Assembly: GCF_900116115.1 (NCBI RefSeq)
Contig: NZ_FOZP01000003.1
Span: forward strand, 124,001-188,000
DNA: 64,000 nucleotides
From: Lutibacter maritimus
GTDB taxonomy: Bacteria > Bacteroidota > Bacteroidia > Flavobacteriales > Flavobacteriaceae
Direction: 5' to 3'
Both the position numbers and the translations under genes were made by a program. Shown here one piece after another: positions 36,221 to 45,201 of the stretch; positions within the stretch are counted from its first letter, which is position 1; each line of letters begins with the position of its first letter. The notes beneath the pieces were generated by a model. The model worked only from the letters and a program-made list of their open reading frames with translations. It did no database searches and was not told the origin of the DNA.

Positions 36221-37201
36221 ATGAATAAAAAATATAATTGGGCAATTTTAGGCTGCGGAAAAATTGCAAAAAAATTCGCGTTAGAATTAAAAGGGTTACC
36301 AAATGCTAATTTATACGCAGCAGCTTCTAGAAATTTAGATAATGCAACTAGTTTTGCTTCAGAATTTGGATTTGAAAAAACCTATGATTCTTATAAAGAA
36401 ATGGTAAAGGATCCATCTGTCGATATTGTTTATATTGCAACGCCACATAGTCACCATTTAGAGCATAGTTTACTTTGCTTAAATCATAAAAAAGCTGTGT
36501 TGTGTGAAAAAGCATTTGCCATAAACTCTAAAGAAGTTTTACAAATGGTAAATGCTTCAAAAGAAAACAATACATTTTTAATGGAGGCTTTTTGGGTACG
36601 TTTCCGTCCAAAATTTAAAAAAGTATTAGAACTTATAAAAAATGAAGATTTAGGAAAATTAAAAATGGTAAAATCTGATTTTAATTTTTTAGGAGAATAC
36701 AACCCAGAAAGCAGGTTATATAATTTAAATTTAGGAGCCGGATCTTTATTAGATATTGGAATTTATCCAGTATTCACTTCGCTAATGTTATTAGGTAAAC
36801 CAACACAAATAAAAGCAATACCACAATTCAGTCCAACTGGTTCTGAAGAAAGCATTACCGTTTTTTTAAGTTATAAAAACGGTGCTACAGCTATTTTAAA
36901 CTCAAGTTTTAAAAGTGATTATAAAAATAATGTGGAATTAAGTTTTGAAAAAGGACATATTGCATATGATCGCTTTTCAAACGAACCAATATTATTACAA
37001 ACAACAACTAAAAATCAACAAATAACTTTTGATGCAGGCCCAAATTTAGGATATCAATTTGAAGCTATGCATGTAATGGAATGTTTAGATAAAAACTTAA
37101 CTGAAAGCCCTACTTTACCATTATCAACTAGTATTGATTTAATGAGTATTTTAGATACAATTAGAAAAGAAGCAGGTATAGTTTTTCCTAACCACGACTA
37201 A
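36221..37201 (+). CDS. Gfo/Idh/MocA-family oxidoreductase
   Basis: 326 residues. The NAD(P)-binding Rossmann domain has GCGKIAKKFA (about 11-20), the sequence ATPHSHH (about 76-82) and CEKAFAINSKE (about 96-106) with the conserved EK pair. The C-terminal alpha/beta domain carries the GAGSLLDIGIYPV motif (about 170-182). The closest recognisable pattern is of the dihydrodiol dehydrogenase/glucose-fructose oxidoreductase branch. The substrate is probably a sugar or polyol; it cannot be named. Confidence 0.9.
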   Translation: MNKKYNWAILGCGKIAKKFALELKGLPNANLYAAASRNLDNATSFASEFGFEKTYDSYKEMVKDPSVDIVYIATPHSHHLEHSLLCLNHKKAVLCEKAFAINSKEVLQMVNASKENNTFLMEAFWVRFRPKFKKVLELIKNEDLGKLKMVKSDFNFLGEYNPESRLYNLNLGAGSLLDIGIYPVFTSLMLLGKPTQIKAIPQFSPTGSEESITVFLSYKNGATAILNSSFKSDYKNNVELSFEKGHIAYDRFSNEPILLQTTTKNQQITFDAGPNLGYQFEAMHVMECLDKNLTESPTLPLSTSIDLMSILDTIRKEAGIVFPNHD

Positions 37202-37238
37202 AACAAAAATTTACGTGTTAAAGGCAAAACAATTTAAT

Positions 37239-37246
37239 TATATTTG
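37239..37246 (+). promoter_or_regulatory. lepA promoter -7 element
   Basis: TATATTTG matches TAnnTTTG and lies 27 bp before the lepA ATG at 37274. It also overlaps the TTG at 37244 that would begin a longer lepA frame, which argues against that longer start. Confidence 0.5.
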
Positions 37247-37273
37247 CAAAAATTAGAGACAGGATTACGAAGT

Positions 37274-39070
37274 ATGAAAAACATAAGAAATTTTTGCATT
37301 ATTGCCCATATTGATCACGGTAAAAGCACCTTAGCAGACAGACTGTTAAGCTTTACCGGAACAACAACTGCACGTGAAGAACAAGCACAGCTATTAGATA
37401 ATATGGATTTAGAACGTGAACGTGGCATTACCATTAAAAGTCACGCAATTCAAATGGATTACACCTATGAAGGGGAACAATACGTGTTAAATTTAATTGA
37501 CACACCAGGTCACGTTGATTTTTCCTATGAAGTTTCCAGATCTATTGCTGCCTGTGAAGGTGCGCTTTTAATTGTTGACGCAGCCCAAAGTATTCAAGCG
37601 CAAACAATTTCAAACTTATATTTAGCTTTAGAACACGATTTAGAAATAATACCAGTATTAAACAAAGTAGATTTACCAGGCGCAAATCCTGAAGAAGTTA
37701 CAGACGATATTGTAGATTTATTAGGTTGTAAACCTGAAGAAGTAATTCACGCAAGTGGAAAAACCGGCTTTGGTGTAGATGTAATTTTAAAAGCAATTAT
37801 TGAAAAAGTTCCTGCACCTAAAGGTGATATAAACGCACCTTTACAAGCCTTAATTTTTGATTCTGTATACAATTCATACAGAGGAATTGAAACGTATTTT
37901 AGAGTTGTAAATGGTGAGATAAAAAAAGGTCAGAAAATTAAATTTATGGCCACCAATAAAATTTATGATGCCGATGAAGTTGGAACTTTAAAATTAAATC
38001 AAGTAGCAAAACAAAGTATAAAAGCTGGTGATGTTGGGTATTTAATTACCGGTGTTAAAACTGCCAGTGAAATAAAAGTTGGTGATACAATTACGGATGC
38101 TTTAAACCCAACAGATAAAAGAATAGAAGGTTTTGAAGATGTAAAACCAATGGTATTTGCAGGTATTTATCCTGTTGATACTGAAGAATATGAAGAATTA
38201 CGTTCTTCAATGGAAAAATTGCAGTTAAATGATGCTTCCTTGGTATTTATTCCTGAAAGTTCTGCAGCACTTGGTTTTGGTTTCAGATGTGGGTTTTTAG
38301 GCATGTTGCACTTAGAAATTGTGCAGGAAAGATTAGAAAGAGAGTTTGATATGACAGTAATTACTACAGTTCCAAACGTATCTTACCATGCCTTTACTAA
38401 CAAACATCCTGATACGGTATTATTAGTAAATAACCCTTCAGATTTACCTGAACCATCAAAATTAAACCGAGTAGAAGAGCCTTTTATTAAAGCTACAATA
38501 ATTACAAAGTCTGATTTTGTTGGGCCAGTAATGAGTTTATGTATTGAAAAAAGAGGTCAAATTATCAATCAAACCTATTTAACTCCAGAACGTGTTGAAT
38601 TAACTTTTGATATGCCTTTAGCTGAAATTGTTTTCGATTTTTACGACCGTTTAAAAACCGTTTCAAAGGGGTATGCTTCATTTGATTATCATCCAATTGG
38701 AATGAAAGCTTCAAAATTAGTAAAAGTTGATATTTTATTAAATGGCACTTCTGTTGATGCACTTTCTGCACTAATTCATGCAGATAACGCTTATAATATT
38801 GGTAAAAAAATGTGCGAAAAATTACGACAATTAATTCCTCGCCAACAATTTGATATTCCTATTCAAGCAGCTATTGGTGCTAAAATTATTTCGCGAGAAA
38901 CTGTAAAAGCACTTAGAAAAGATGTTACTGCAAAATGTTATGGTGGTGATATTTCTCGTAAACGTAAATTACTTGAAAAACAAAAGAAGGGGAAAAAACG
39001 TATGCGTCAAGTTGGAAACGTAGAAATTCCACAAGAAGCATTTATGGCTGTATTAAAATTAAATGATTAA
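37274..39070 (+). CDS. lepA: Elongation factor 4 (LepA)
   Basis: 598 residues from the ATG at 37274 ([19 protein letters not shown]). GTPase motifs are AHIDHGKST (P-loop), RERGITIKS (switch I), DTPGHVDF and NKVDLPGA. Domains follow the EF-G-like order and end in the LepA-specific C-terminal domain ([37 protein letters not shown]). It back-translocates or remodels stalled ribosomes. Unlike in enterobacteria, lepB does not follow. Confidence 0.97.
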   Translation: MKNIRNFCIIAHIDHGKSTLADRLLSFTGTTTAREEQAQLLDNMDLERERGITIKSHAIQMDYTYEGEQYVLNLIDTPGHVDFSYEVSRSIAACEGALLIVDAAQSIQAQTISNLYLALEHDLEIIPVLNKVDLPGANPEEVTDDIVDLLGCKPEEVIHASGKTGFGVDVILKAIIEKVPAPKGDINAPLQALIFDSVYNSYRGIETYFRVVNGEIKKGQKIKFMATNKIYDADEVGTLKLNQVAKQSIKAGDVGYLITGVKTASEIKVGDTITDALNPTDKRIEGFEDVKPMVFAGIYPVDTEEYEELRSSMEKLQLNDASLVFIPESSAALGFGFRCGFLGMLHLEIVQERLEREFDMTVITTVPNVSYHAFTNKHPDTVLLVNNPSDLPEPSKLNRVEEPFIKATIITKSDFVGPVMSLCIEKRGQIINQTYLTPERVELTFDMPLAEIVFDFYDRLKTVSKGYASFDYHPIGMKASKLVKVDILLNGTSVDALSALIHADNAYNIGKKMCEKLRQLIPRQQFDIPIQAAIGAKIISRETVKALRKDVTAKCYGGDISRKRKLLEKQKKGKKRMRQVGNVEIPQEAFMAVLKLND

Positions 39071-39075
39071 AAAAT

Positions 39076-39110
39076 AAAAAAGCACTGATAGATTTCAGTG
39101 CTTTTTTATT
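39076..39110. terminator. Bidirectional terminator between lepA and ferredoxin
   Basis: Stem AAAAAGCACTGA / TCAGTGCTTTTTT with a 6-base loop is flanked by A and T runs on both sides. It serves the convergent lepA and ferredoxin transcripts. Confidence 0.92.
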
Positions 39111-39122
39111 TTAATACAAAGA

Positions 39123-39473
39123 TTACTCTCCGTGTAACCAAGCTTTTTTAGCTAATAACTGTTCTTCAGTTTCAACGTGGTCTTCATCAGGAACACAACA
39201 ATCAACTGGACAAACAGAAGCACATTGTGGCTCATCATGGAAACCTTTACATTCAGTACATTTATCAGTTACAATAAAGTAAAACTCATCAGACTTTGCT
39301 TCATGCATTTCTTCAGCATCAGCTGTTCCACCATTTGGCAAAGTAATTGTTCCACTTAAAGCAGTTTCGTCAGCATACGCCCACTCACTATCTGGTTCAT
39401 AGATTGCATTGTTAGGACACTCAGAAATACAAGCATCACAGTTTATACATTCATCGGTTATTTTAATAGCCAT
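39123..39473 (-). CDS. 2[4Fe-4S] ferredoxin (Alvin-like)
   Basis: 116 residues. The first cluster motif is CINCDACISECP (C9, C12, C15, C19). The second has an enlarged loop, CTECKGFHDEPQCASVCPVDC, as in Alvin-type ferredoxins of low potential. A 30-residue acidic insertion lies between them and a short helical tail at the end. It carries low-potential electrons. It is divergent from korAB and shares a CRP/FNR-type site with it, so it is the natural electron acceptor of KorAB and possible donor to the NADH-module-less complex I nearby. Confidence 0.94.
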   Translation of the reverse strand: MAIKITDECINCDACISECPNNAIYEPDSEWAYADETALSGTITLPNGGTADAEEMHEAKSDEFYFIVTDKCTECKGFHDEPQCASVCPVDCCVPDEDHVETEEQLLAKKAWLHGE

Positions 39474-39504
39474 GTTTACTAAATTTTAATATTTATTAAT
39501 TTCA

Positions 39505-39577
39505 CAAAATTATACATTTTTACCTAAAGCTATGTGACAAAAGTCATTTACTGTCTTAAAAAGTAAATTTATATTTG
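39505..39577. promoter_or_regulatory. Shared CRP/FNR-type site between divergent ferredoxin and korAB promoters
   Basis: The perfect dyad TGAC-AAAA-GTCA (39535-39546) is followed, 23 bp to the right, by TATATTTG (39570-39577) for korAB. On the minus strand, 22 bp to the left lies TAATTTTG (39512-39505) for ferredoxin. Neither promoter has a clear -33 TTG. One activator dimer could serve both. An additional dyad ATGCT-ATA-AGCAT at 39583-39595 lies just after the korAB start. Confidence 0.75.
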
Positions 39578-39644
39578 ACTGTATGCTATAAGCATTAAAA
39601 TATTTTCAATAAATTTAAACAAAATTTTCTAATTATCATATATT

Positions 39645-41501
39645 ATGATTTCAGATAAAGTAAAATTACAACCCGAAGTTGTTGAAGCAGTCGTTATTCG
39701 ATTTGTTGGCGACTCAGGTGACGGAATGCAGCTTACAGGAACTCAGTTCTCTGATACATCTGCCATGTTTGGAAATGATATTGCCACTTTCCCAAATTAC
39801 CCTTCAGAAATTAGAGCTCCACAAGGAAGTTTATACGGCGTTTCAGGTTTTCAGGTTCACATAGGCAGTGTTGAAGTAAGCACACCTGGTGACAATTTAG
39901 ATTTATTGGTTGCTATGAATCCTGCTGGATTAAAAACAAATTTACACGCATTAAAACCAGGTCACACAATAATTGTTGATTCAGATGCTTTTTCAAAGAA
40001 AAATTTAGAAAAGGCACAGTATGAAACCAATCCTCTTGAAGATGGGAGTTTGGAAAACTACAGAGTTATTCAAGTAGACATGACTTCTTTAACAAAAGAA
40101 GCTTTAAAAAACGTTGAAGGATTAGATAATAAATCCATTACCCGAAGTAAAAATATGTTTGCTTTAGGTATGGTTTATTGGATGTACGGCCGATCTAAAG
40201 ATTATACTATAGACTTTTTCAATAAAAAGTTTAAATTAAAACCACATTTAATAGAAGCAAATACAAAAGTATTAAACGCTGGTTACTTTTTTGCTGAAAC
40301 GCTAGAATTAATTCCGAACGCATATACAATTTCTCCTGCTAAAATGAGATCAGGTACCTATAGAATTATTATGGGTAATACTGCAACAGCTTGGGGATTT
40401 TTGGCCGCTGCTGAAAAATCTGGTTTAGAATTATTTTTAGGCTCGTATCCTATTACACCCGCTACCGATATTTTACACGAATTAGTAAAACACAAACATT
40501 TTGGTGTAAAAGCCTTTCAGGCTGAAGATGAAATTGCTGGTATTGCATCCGCTATTGGAGCATCGTTTGCTGGAGATTTAGCAATTACAACTACATCTGG
40601 ACCAGGTTTAGCATTAAAAGGCGAAGCTTTAGGTTTAGCTATGATTATGGAACTACCATTAGTTGTAGTTAACGTTCAACGTGGTGGACCATCAACAGGT
40701 TTACCAACAAAAACTGAACAATCAGATTTATTACAAGCAATGTACGGCAGAAACGGTGAAAGCCCTGTTATTGTTATTGCTGCAAGCACACCAGCAAACT
40801 GTTTTCAATATGCATATGAAGCTGCTAAATTAACTTTAGAACATATGACTCCAGTTATTTTATTAACTGACGGATATATTGCTAATGGTTCTGCTCCTTG
40901 GAAAATAAAAAGTGTTGATGACTTACCTGACATTAAACCTAAAATATCTAAATACACTTCTGAAAACTGGCATCCATATGATAGAGATGAAAATACACTT
41001 GCCAGAAATTGGGCTATTCCGGGCACAGCAGGTTTAGAACATAGAATTGGTGGTTTAGAAAAAGATAGTATTACAGGAAACGTATCTCAAAACCCTGAAA
41101 ATCATCAAAAAATGACTGAAATAAGAGCTGAGAAAATTAAACGAGTTCAAAACTATATTCCAGATATTAAAACAGAATTTGCTGAAACAGGTGATTTGTT
41201 AGTAATTGGCTGGGGAGGAACTTACGGCTCATTACATTCTGCTGTTAAACAAATAAATGAAGAAGGGTATAAAAATATTGGTTTCGCACATTTTAATTAT
41301 ATAAATCCACTTCCAAAAAATACCAGAGAAATTTTAACTAAATTTAAAAAAATTATTGTTTGTGAATTAAACAACGGACAGTTTGCTAAAATTCTGAAGA
41401 TTAATTTTAATGGATTTGAGTTTTTACAATTTAATAAAATACAAGGATTACCATTTGGAAATAATGAACTGATTGGAGAATTTAAAAAATTAGTAGATTA
41501 A
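39645..41501 (+). CDS. korA: 2-oxoacid:ferredoxin oxidoreductase alpha subunit, gamma domain fused (KorA)
   Basis: 618 residues. The N-terminal 190 residues are the gamma domain (IRFVGDSGDGMQLTGTQFSD). Then come the pyrimidine-binding alpha domain (SGLELFLGSYPITPATDILHEL, AEDEIAGIASAIGASFAG) and domain II (about 510-618). The fused gamma-alpha layout plus separate beta is typical of 2-oxoglutarate:ferredoxin oxidoreductases. It makes succinyl-CoA, CO2 and reduced ferredoxin, the same succinyl-CoA used by the mutase operon. 2-oxoglutarate is the likely but not proven substrate. Confidence 0.94.
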   Translation: MISDKVKLQPEVVEAVVIRFVGDSGDGMQLTGTQFSDTSAMFGNDIATFPNYPSEIRAPQGSLYGVSGFQVHIGSVEVSTPGDNLDLLVAMNPAGLKTNLHALKPGHTIIVDSDAFSKKNLEKAQYETNPLEDGSLENYRVIQVDMTSLTKEALKNVEGLDNKSITRSKNMFALGMVYWMYGRSKDYTIDFFNKKFKLKPHLIEANTKVLNAGYFFAETLELIPNAYTISPAKMRSGTYRIIMGNTATAWGFLAAAEKSGLELFLGSYPITPATDILHELVKHKHFGVKAFQAEDEIAGIASAIGASFAGDLAITTTSGPGLALKGEALGLAMIMELPLVVVNVQRGGPSTGLPTKTEQSDLLQAMYGRNGESPVIVIAASTPANCFQYAYEAAKLTLEHMTPVILLTDGYIANGSAPWKIKSVDDLPDIKPKISKYTSENWHPYDRDENTLARNWAIPGTAGLEHRIGGLEKDSITGNVSQNPENHQKMTEIRAEKIKRVQNYIPDIKTEFAETGDLLVIGWGGTYGSLHSAVKQINEEGYKNIGFAHFNYINPLPKNTREILTKFKKIIVCELNNGQFAKILKINFNGFEFLQFNKIQGLPFGNNELIGEFKKLVD

Positions 41502-41503
41502 TT

Positions 41504-42517
41504 ATGGAAACAACTGCAGTACAAAAATATACTTTTAAAGATTTTGCTAGTGACCAAGAAGTTAGATGGTGTCCTGGATGTGATGATTATGTAATCTTGC
41601 GTTCAATGCAAAAAGCATTACCTGAAATGGGTGTTAAAAGAGAAGATGTAGTATTTATATCTGGTATCGGATGTTCGTCACGTTTCCCTTATTATATGAA
41701 TACTTATGGTATGCACACTATTCATGGTAGAGCGCCAGGAATTGCTTCAGGTGTTAAATTAGCCAATCCAAATTTAAGTGTTTGGGTAATGACTGGTGAT
41801 GGAGATTCTATGGCAATTGGTGGAAACCACTTTATTCATGTATTAAGAAGAAATATAGATTTAAACATTGTACTTTTCAATAATGAAATTTATGGTTTAA
41901 CAAAAGGGCAGTTCTCACCTACTTCATTGGTTGGGCAAAAAACAAAATCATCACCTTACGGTAATACACAACCTCCATTTATTCCTGGAGAATTGGCGTT
42001 AGGTGCCGGTGCTCGTTTTTTTGCTAGAGTTGGGGGAAATGTACCAAAAGATATTACTCAAATTTTAATAGAAGCACATCAATTTAAGGGAACTTCATTA
42101 ATAGAAGTTTTACAAAACTGCGTTATTTTTAATGATGGTTGTTTTAATAACATTACAGATAAAGATGTTAAAGAAGACAAACAAATTTTCTTAGAACACG
42201 GAAAACCAATGATTTTTGGTAAAAACCGCGACAAAGGGCTAATTTTAAACAAATTAAAATTAGAAGTTGTAACCATTGGTGAAAACGGAATTACACAAGA
42301 AGATTTGTTGGTACATGATGCAAAAGAAAAAGACCCAACACTACATCAAATGTTGGTTAGATTAGAATATCCAGTGGCTACTGGAATTATAAGAAGTTTT
42401 AATGATGTTACCTTTGAAGAACGTGAAGATGCATTAACCAAACAAGTAAAAGCTAATTCAAAATTCAAAAAAACCGACGATTTATTCTTCTCTGGAGAGA
42501 CATACACAGTTAAGTAA
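41504..42517 (+). CDS. korB: 2-oxoacid:ferredoxin oxidoreductase beta subunit (KorB)
   Basis: 337 residues. The thiamine diphosphate motif is GDGDSMAIGGNHF ... LFNNEIYGLTKGQFSPTS. Cys residues for the single [4Fe-4S] cluster are in WCPGCDDY (about 24-31), GIGCSSRFP and VLQNCVIFNDGC. The LTKGQFSPTS segment is characteristic of the KorB/PorB beta chain. It lies 2 bp after korA and is followed by a strong terminator. Confidence 0.95.
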   Translation: METTAVQKYTFKDFASDQEVRWCPGCDDYVILRSMQKALPEMGVKREDVVFISGIGCSSRFPYYMNTYGMHTIHGRAPGIASGVKLANPNLSVWVMTGDGDSMAIGGNHFIHVLRRNIDLNIVLFNNEIYGLTKGQFSPTSLVGQKTKSSPYGNTQPPFIPGELALGAGARFFARVGGNVPKDITQILIEAHQFKGTSLIEVLQNCVIFNDGCFNNITDKDVKEDKQIFLEHGKPMIFGKNRDKGLILNKLKLEVVTIGENGITQEDLLVHDAKEKDPTLHQMLVRLEYPVATGIIRSFNDVTFEEREDALTKQVKANSKFKKTDDLFFSGETYTVK

Positions 42518-42527
42518 CAAATGTAAC

Positions 42528-42561
42528 AAAGATACCTGATTTAAGTCAGGTATCTTTTTTT
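42528..42561 (+). terminator. Rho-independent terminator after korAB
   Basis: Stem AAAGATACCTGA / TCAGGTATCTTT with a 6-base loop is followed by a T run. It insulates korAB from the nuo operon. Confidence 0.93.
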
Positions 42562-42610
42562 GCAGTTCATATACATTTGTCAGTAAATTTTTAAATATAA
42601 AAAGTTTAGG

Positions 42611-42640
42611 TTGGTTATATTAATTAATCTACTACTTTTG
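42611..42640 (+). promoter_or_regulatory. nuo operon promoter
   Basis: TTG at 42611-42613 and TACTTTTG at 42633-42640 are separated by 19 bp, the best full -33/-7 match I found in this window. It needs no activator site, and indeed the position used by the CRP/FNR-type dyads at the other promoters is empty. The leader is about 20 bases. Confidence 0.65.
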
Positions 42641-42665
42641 TAGACTAATAAAAAAGCGTATTAAA

Positions 42666-43016
42666 ATGGGTTCAGAAGCTATTATTGTATTTCTACTCGC
42701 CGGAATTGTTTTAGTTGCAGGAGCAAATTTTTTATCAAATTTAATCTCGCATAAATCAGACAATCCACAAAAACGAGAACCTTATGAAAGTGGTATGACC
42801 ACTATTGGACCAACTTGGGTACAATTTAAAGTAGGTTATTATTTATTTGCCATCTTATTTTTAATTTTTGATGTTGAGGTTGCCTTTTTAATTCCTTGGG
42901 CTGTTGTTTTTAAGGATGTGGGCGCTGTAGCATTTGTTGAAATCATTATCTTTTTAGTGATTTTAGGATTAGGATTATTATACGCTTGGAAAAAAGGAGC
43001 ATTAAAATGGGAGTAG
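42666..43016 (+). CDS. nuoA: Complex I subunit NuoA
   Basis: 116 residues with three membrane helices (about 4-24, 60-82, 88-109). The family segment [21 protein letters not shown] lies between helices 1 and 2 and contains the conserved ExG. It helps shape the quinone channel at the junction of the peripheral and membrane arms. First gene of nuoABCDHIJKLMN. Its end overlaps nuoB by 10 bp. Confidence 0.95.
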   Translation: MGSEAIIVFLLAGIVLVAGANFLSNLISHKSDNPQKREPYESGMTTIGPTWVQFKVGYYLFAILFLIFDVEVAFLIPWAVVFKDVGAVAFVEIIIFLVILGLGLLYAWKKGALKWE

Positions 43017-43603
43017 AAAAAAAACGATATACAAGTCAAATGGAACCAACGGAATCAGTTCCACAGGTACCAGCAGATTTTCCAGGGAAAGTTATTCCCG
43101 CAGGTAACGGAGCTAATGTAATTGTTACTTCGTTAGATCAAATAATTAACTGGGGTCGCTCAAATTCATTGTGGTCATTATATTTTGGCACAAGTTGTTG
43201 TGCTATAGAAATGATGCAAACTGGAGCAGCGCGACATGATTATTCCAGATTTGGTTTTGAAGTTGCAAGGCCTTCACCAAGACAAGCCGATTTAATTATT
43301 ATTGCAGGAACTATTGTAAATAAAATGGCACCCGTTTTACGTCGTTTATACGACCAAATGGCGGAGCCAAAATATGTAATTGCAATGGGAGCTTGCGCTA
43401 TTTCTGGAGGACCTTTTTATTACAATTCATATTCTGTAGTTAAAGGTGCAGATCACGTAATTCCTGTTGATGTTTATGTGCCGGGTTGCCCGCCACGTCC
43501 TGAAGCTTTATTAGAAGGTATGTTAATGCTTCAAGATAAAATCAGAACAGAAAATATGAAACATAAAGAGAATCCTGTTGATGGGTTTGATGAAGGACTA
43601 TAA
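43007..43603 (+). CDS. nuoB: Complex I subunit NuoB
   Basis: 198 residues from the ATG at 43007; a purine-rich AAAGGAG sits 9 bases upstream and decides this start over the longer open frame. Ligands of cluster N2 are in [17 protein letters not shown] and PGCPPRPE. It carries the terminal [4Fe-4S] cluster that reduces quinone. The C-terminal 25 residues are a charged tail. Confidence 0.96.
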   Translation: MGVEKKRYTSQMEPTESVPQVPADFPGKVIPAGNGANVIVTSLDQIINWGRSNSLWSLYFGTSCCAIEMMQTGAARHDYSRFGFEVARPSPRQADLIIIAGTIVNKMAPVLRRLYDQMAEPKYVIAMGACAISGGPFYYNSYSVVKGADHVIPVDVYVPGCPPRPEALLEGMLMLQDKIRTENMKHKENPVDGFDEGL

Positions 43604-43614
43604 AAGAATAATTT

Positions 43615-44076
43615 ATGACCAACGAAGCATTACAAAACTTAATTAGCAGCTGGATTCCTGAACTGGAATTTACTGAAGAAGGTTCTCAATTCTTAAATAT
43701 TTCTGTAAAACCTGAGCAATTACACCAATTATTGTCACAACTTAAAAGCAATGCTGAAACTAGTTTCGACTATTTATTTTGCTTAACAGGTATTGATTAT
43801 GAAAAAGCATTGGGTGTAATTTATCATTTAGAATCTACTACACACAGACATATTATTGTTGTTAAAGTTCAAACAGAAGATAGAGAAAATCCAACATTTG
43901 ATTCTGTTTGGGATATTTGGAGAACTGCTGAATTTCACGAACGCGAAGTATTCGATTTCTTTGGAATAAAATTTAATAACCATCCAAAATTAAAACGCTT
44001 GTTTTTAACTGATGAATGGGAAGGATTTCCTTTAAGAAAAGATTATGTAGACGATATTAATATGGTTATTAAGTAA
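43615..44076 (+). CDS. nuoC: Complex I subunit NuoC
   Basis: 153 residues, separate from NuoD (in many Bacteroidetes the two are fused). The signature is ENPTFDSVWDIWRTAEFHER through EVFDFFGIKFNNHPKLKRLF and GFPLRKDYVDD. It is a scaffold subunit of the peripheral arm. Two bases separate it from nuoD. Confidence 0.95.
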   Translation: MTNEALQNLISSWIPELEFTEEGSQFLNISVKPEQLHQLLSQLKSNAETSFDYLFCLTGIDYEKALGVIYHLESTTHRHIIVVKVQTEDRENPTFDSVWDIWRTAEFHEREVFDFFGIKFNNHPKLKRLFLTDEWEGFPLRKDYVDDINMVIK

Positions 44077-44078
44077 TT

Positions 44079-45200
44079 ATGGATACAACTATAAAAAACA
44101 GCAACTTAAAATCTGAAGAATATTTCATTAATATGGGACCTCAACACCCTGCAACTCATGGTGTTTTGCGTTTATTATTAACCATTGATGGTGAAATTAT
44201 TAAAAAAGTTGAACCAGATTTAGGCTATATTCACCGTTCTATCGAAAAAATGTGTGAGCGAGATAGCTATCAGCAAATTGTACATTTAACTGACAGAATG
44301 GATTATTTATCATCACATATAAATAATGAAGCTGTTTGTTTAACTGTTGAAAATGCATTGCAGTTAGAAATTCCAGATCGCGTAAAAGTTATCAGAACTA
44401 TTATTGGTGAATTAACAAGAATTGCATCACACACACTTTGGTGGGGCGTTATGGGAATGGATGTTGGTGCGTTAACAACTTACTTTTACGGTTTTAGAGA
44501 TCGTGAAATGATTAACGATATTTTTGAGGAAACTTGTGGTGCGCGTTTAACAATGAACTACAACATTCCTGGAGGGTTGATGTTTGATATTCATCCAAAT
44601 TTTGTAAAAAGAACAAAAGAATTTATTGCGCATTTCAAAACCAAATTACCAGAATACGACACCTTACTCACAGGAAACGTAATTTTTCAAAAACGTATGA
44701 AAGGTGTTGGAGTTTTAACAAAAGAAGATGCTATTTCATTTGGAGCTTCTGGCCCTGTTGGACGTGGCTCTGGCTATTCTTGCGATGTTAGAAAACACCA
44801 TCCATATAGTGCAATAGACAAAGTTACTTTTAATGAAGTTTTAAAAACAGATGGTGATAGTTTTGCACGTTACCAAGTTAGAGTTCAAGAAATGTGGGAA
44901 TCTTTATCAATCATTGAACAATTAATTGATAATATTCCTGAAGGTGATGTTCAAGTTGCAACAAATGCGGTTATAAAATTACCAAAAGGTGAATTTTACC
45001 AAAAAGTAGAAACTGCACGAGGTGAGTTAGGCGTTTATATAAACAGTACTGGAACAAAAAATCCTTACCGATTAAAATTCCGATCTCCTGGTTTTTCAAA
45101 TTTATCATTACTAAATCATATTGCGGTTGGAAGTAAAATTGGAGATTTAGTAGCTTCAATGGCAACTTTAGACCTTGTAATTCCAGATATTGACAGATAA
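44079..45200 (+). CDS. nuoD: Complex I subunit NuoD
   Basis: 373 residues. NMGPQHPATHGVLRLLLTIDG (about 18-38) with the quinone-site His and the C-terminal DLVIPDIDR tail are diagnostic. IHRSIEKMCE and GPVGRGSGYSCDVRKHHPY follow the [NiFe]-hydrogenase-like fold without metal Cys ligands. It forms the quinone cavity with NuoB. Its stop is one base before the nuoH ATG, so there is no room for nuoE, nuoF or nuoG, which normally lie here. Confidence 0.96.
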   Translation: MDTTIKNSNLKSEEYFINMGPQHPATHGVLRLLLTIDGEIIKKVEPDLGYIHRSIEKMCERDSYQQIVHLTDRMDYLSSHINNEAVCLTVENALQLEIPDRVKVIRTIIGELTRIASHTLWWGVMGMDVGALTTYFYGFRDREMINDIFEETCGARLTMNYNIPGGLMFDIHPNFVKRTKEFIAHFKTKLPEYDTLLTGNVIFQKRMKGVGVLTKEDAISFGASGPVGRGSGYSCDVRKHHPYSAIDKVTFNEVLKTDGDSFARYQVRVQEMWESLSIIEQLIDNIPEGDVQVATNAVIKLPKGEFYQKVETARGELGVYINSTGTKNPYRLKFRSPGFSNLSLLNHIAVGSKIGDLVASMATLDLVIPDIDR

Positions 45201-45201
45201 A

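Noticed and set aside
42580-42640. CRP/FNR-type site at the nuo promoter
   Set aside because: The position 23 bp upstream of the -7 element has no TGA or TCA, and a -33 TTG at 19 bp explains the promoter without an activator.
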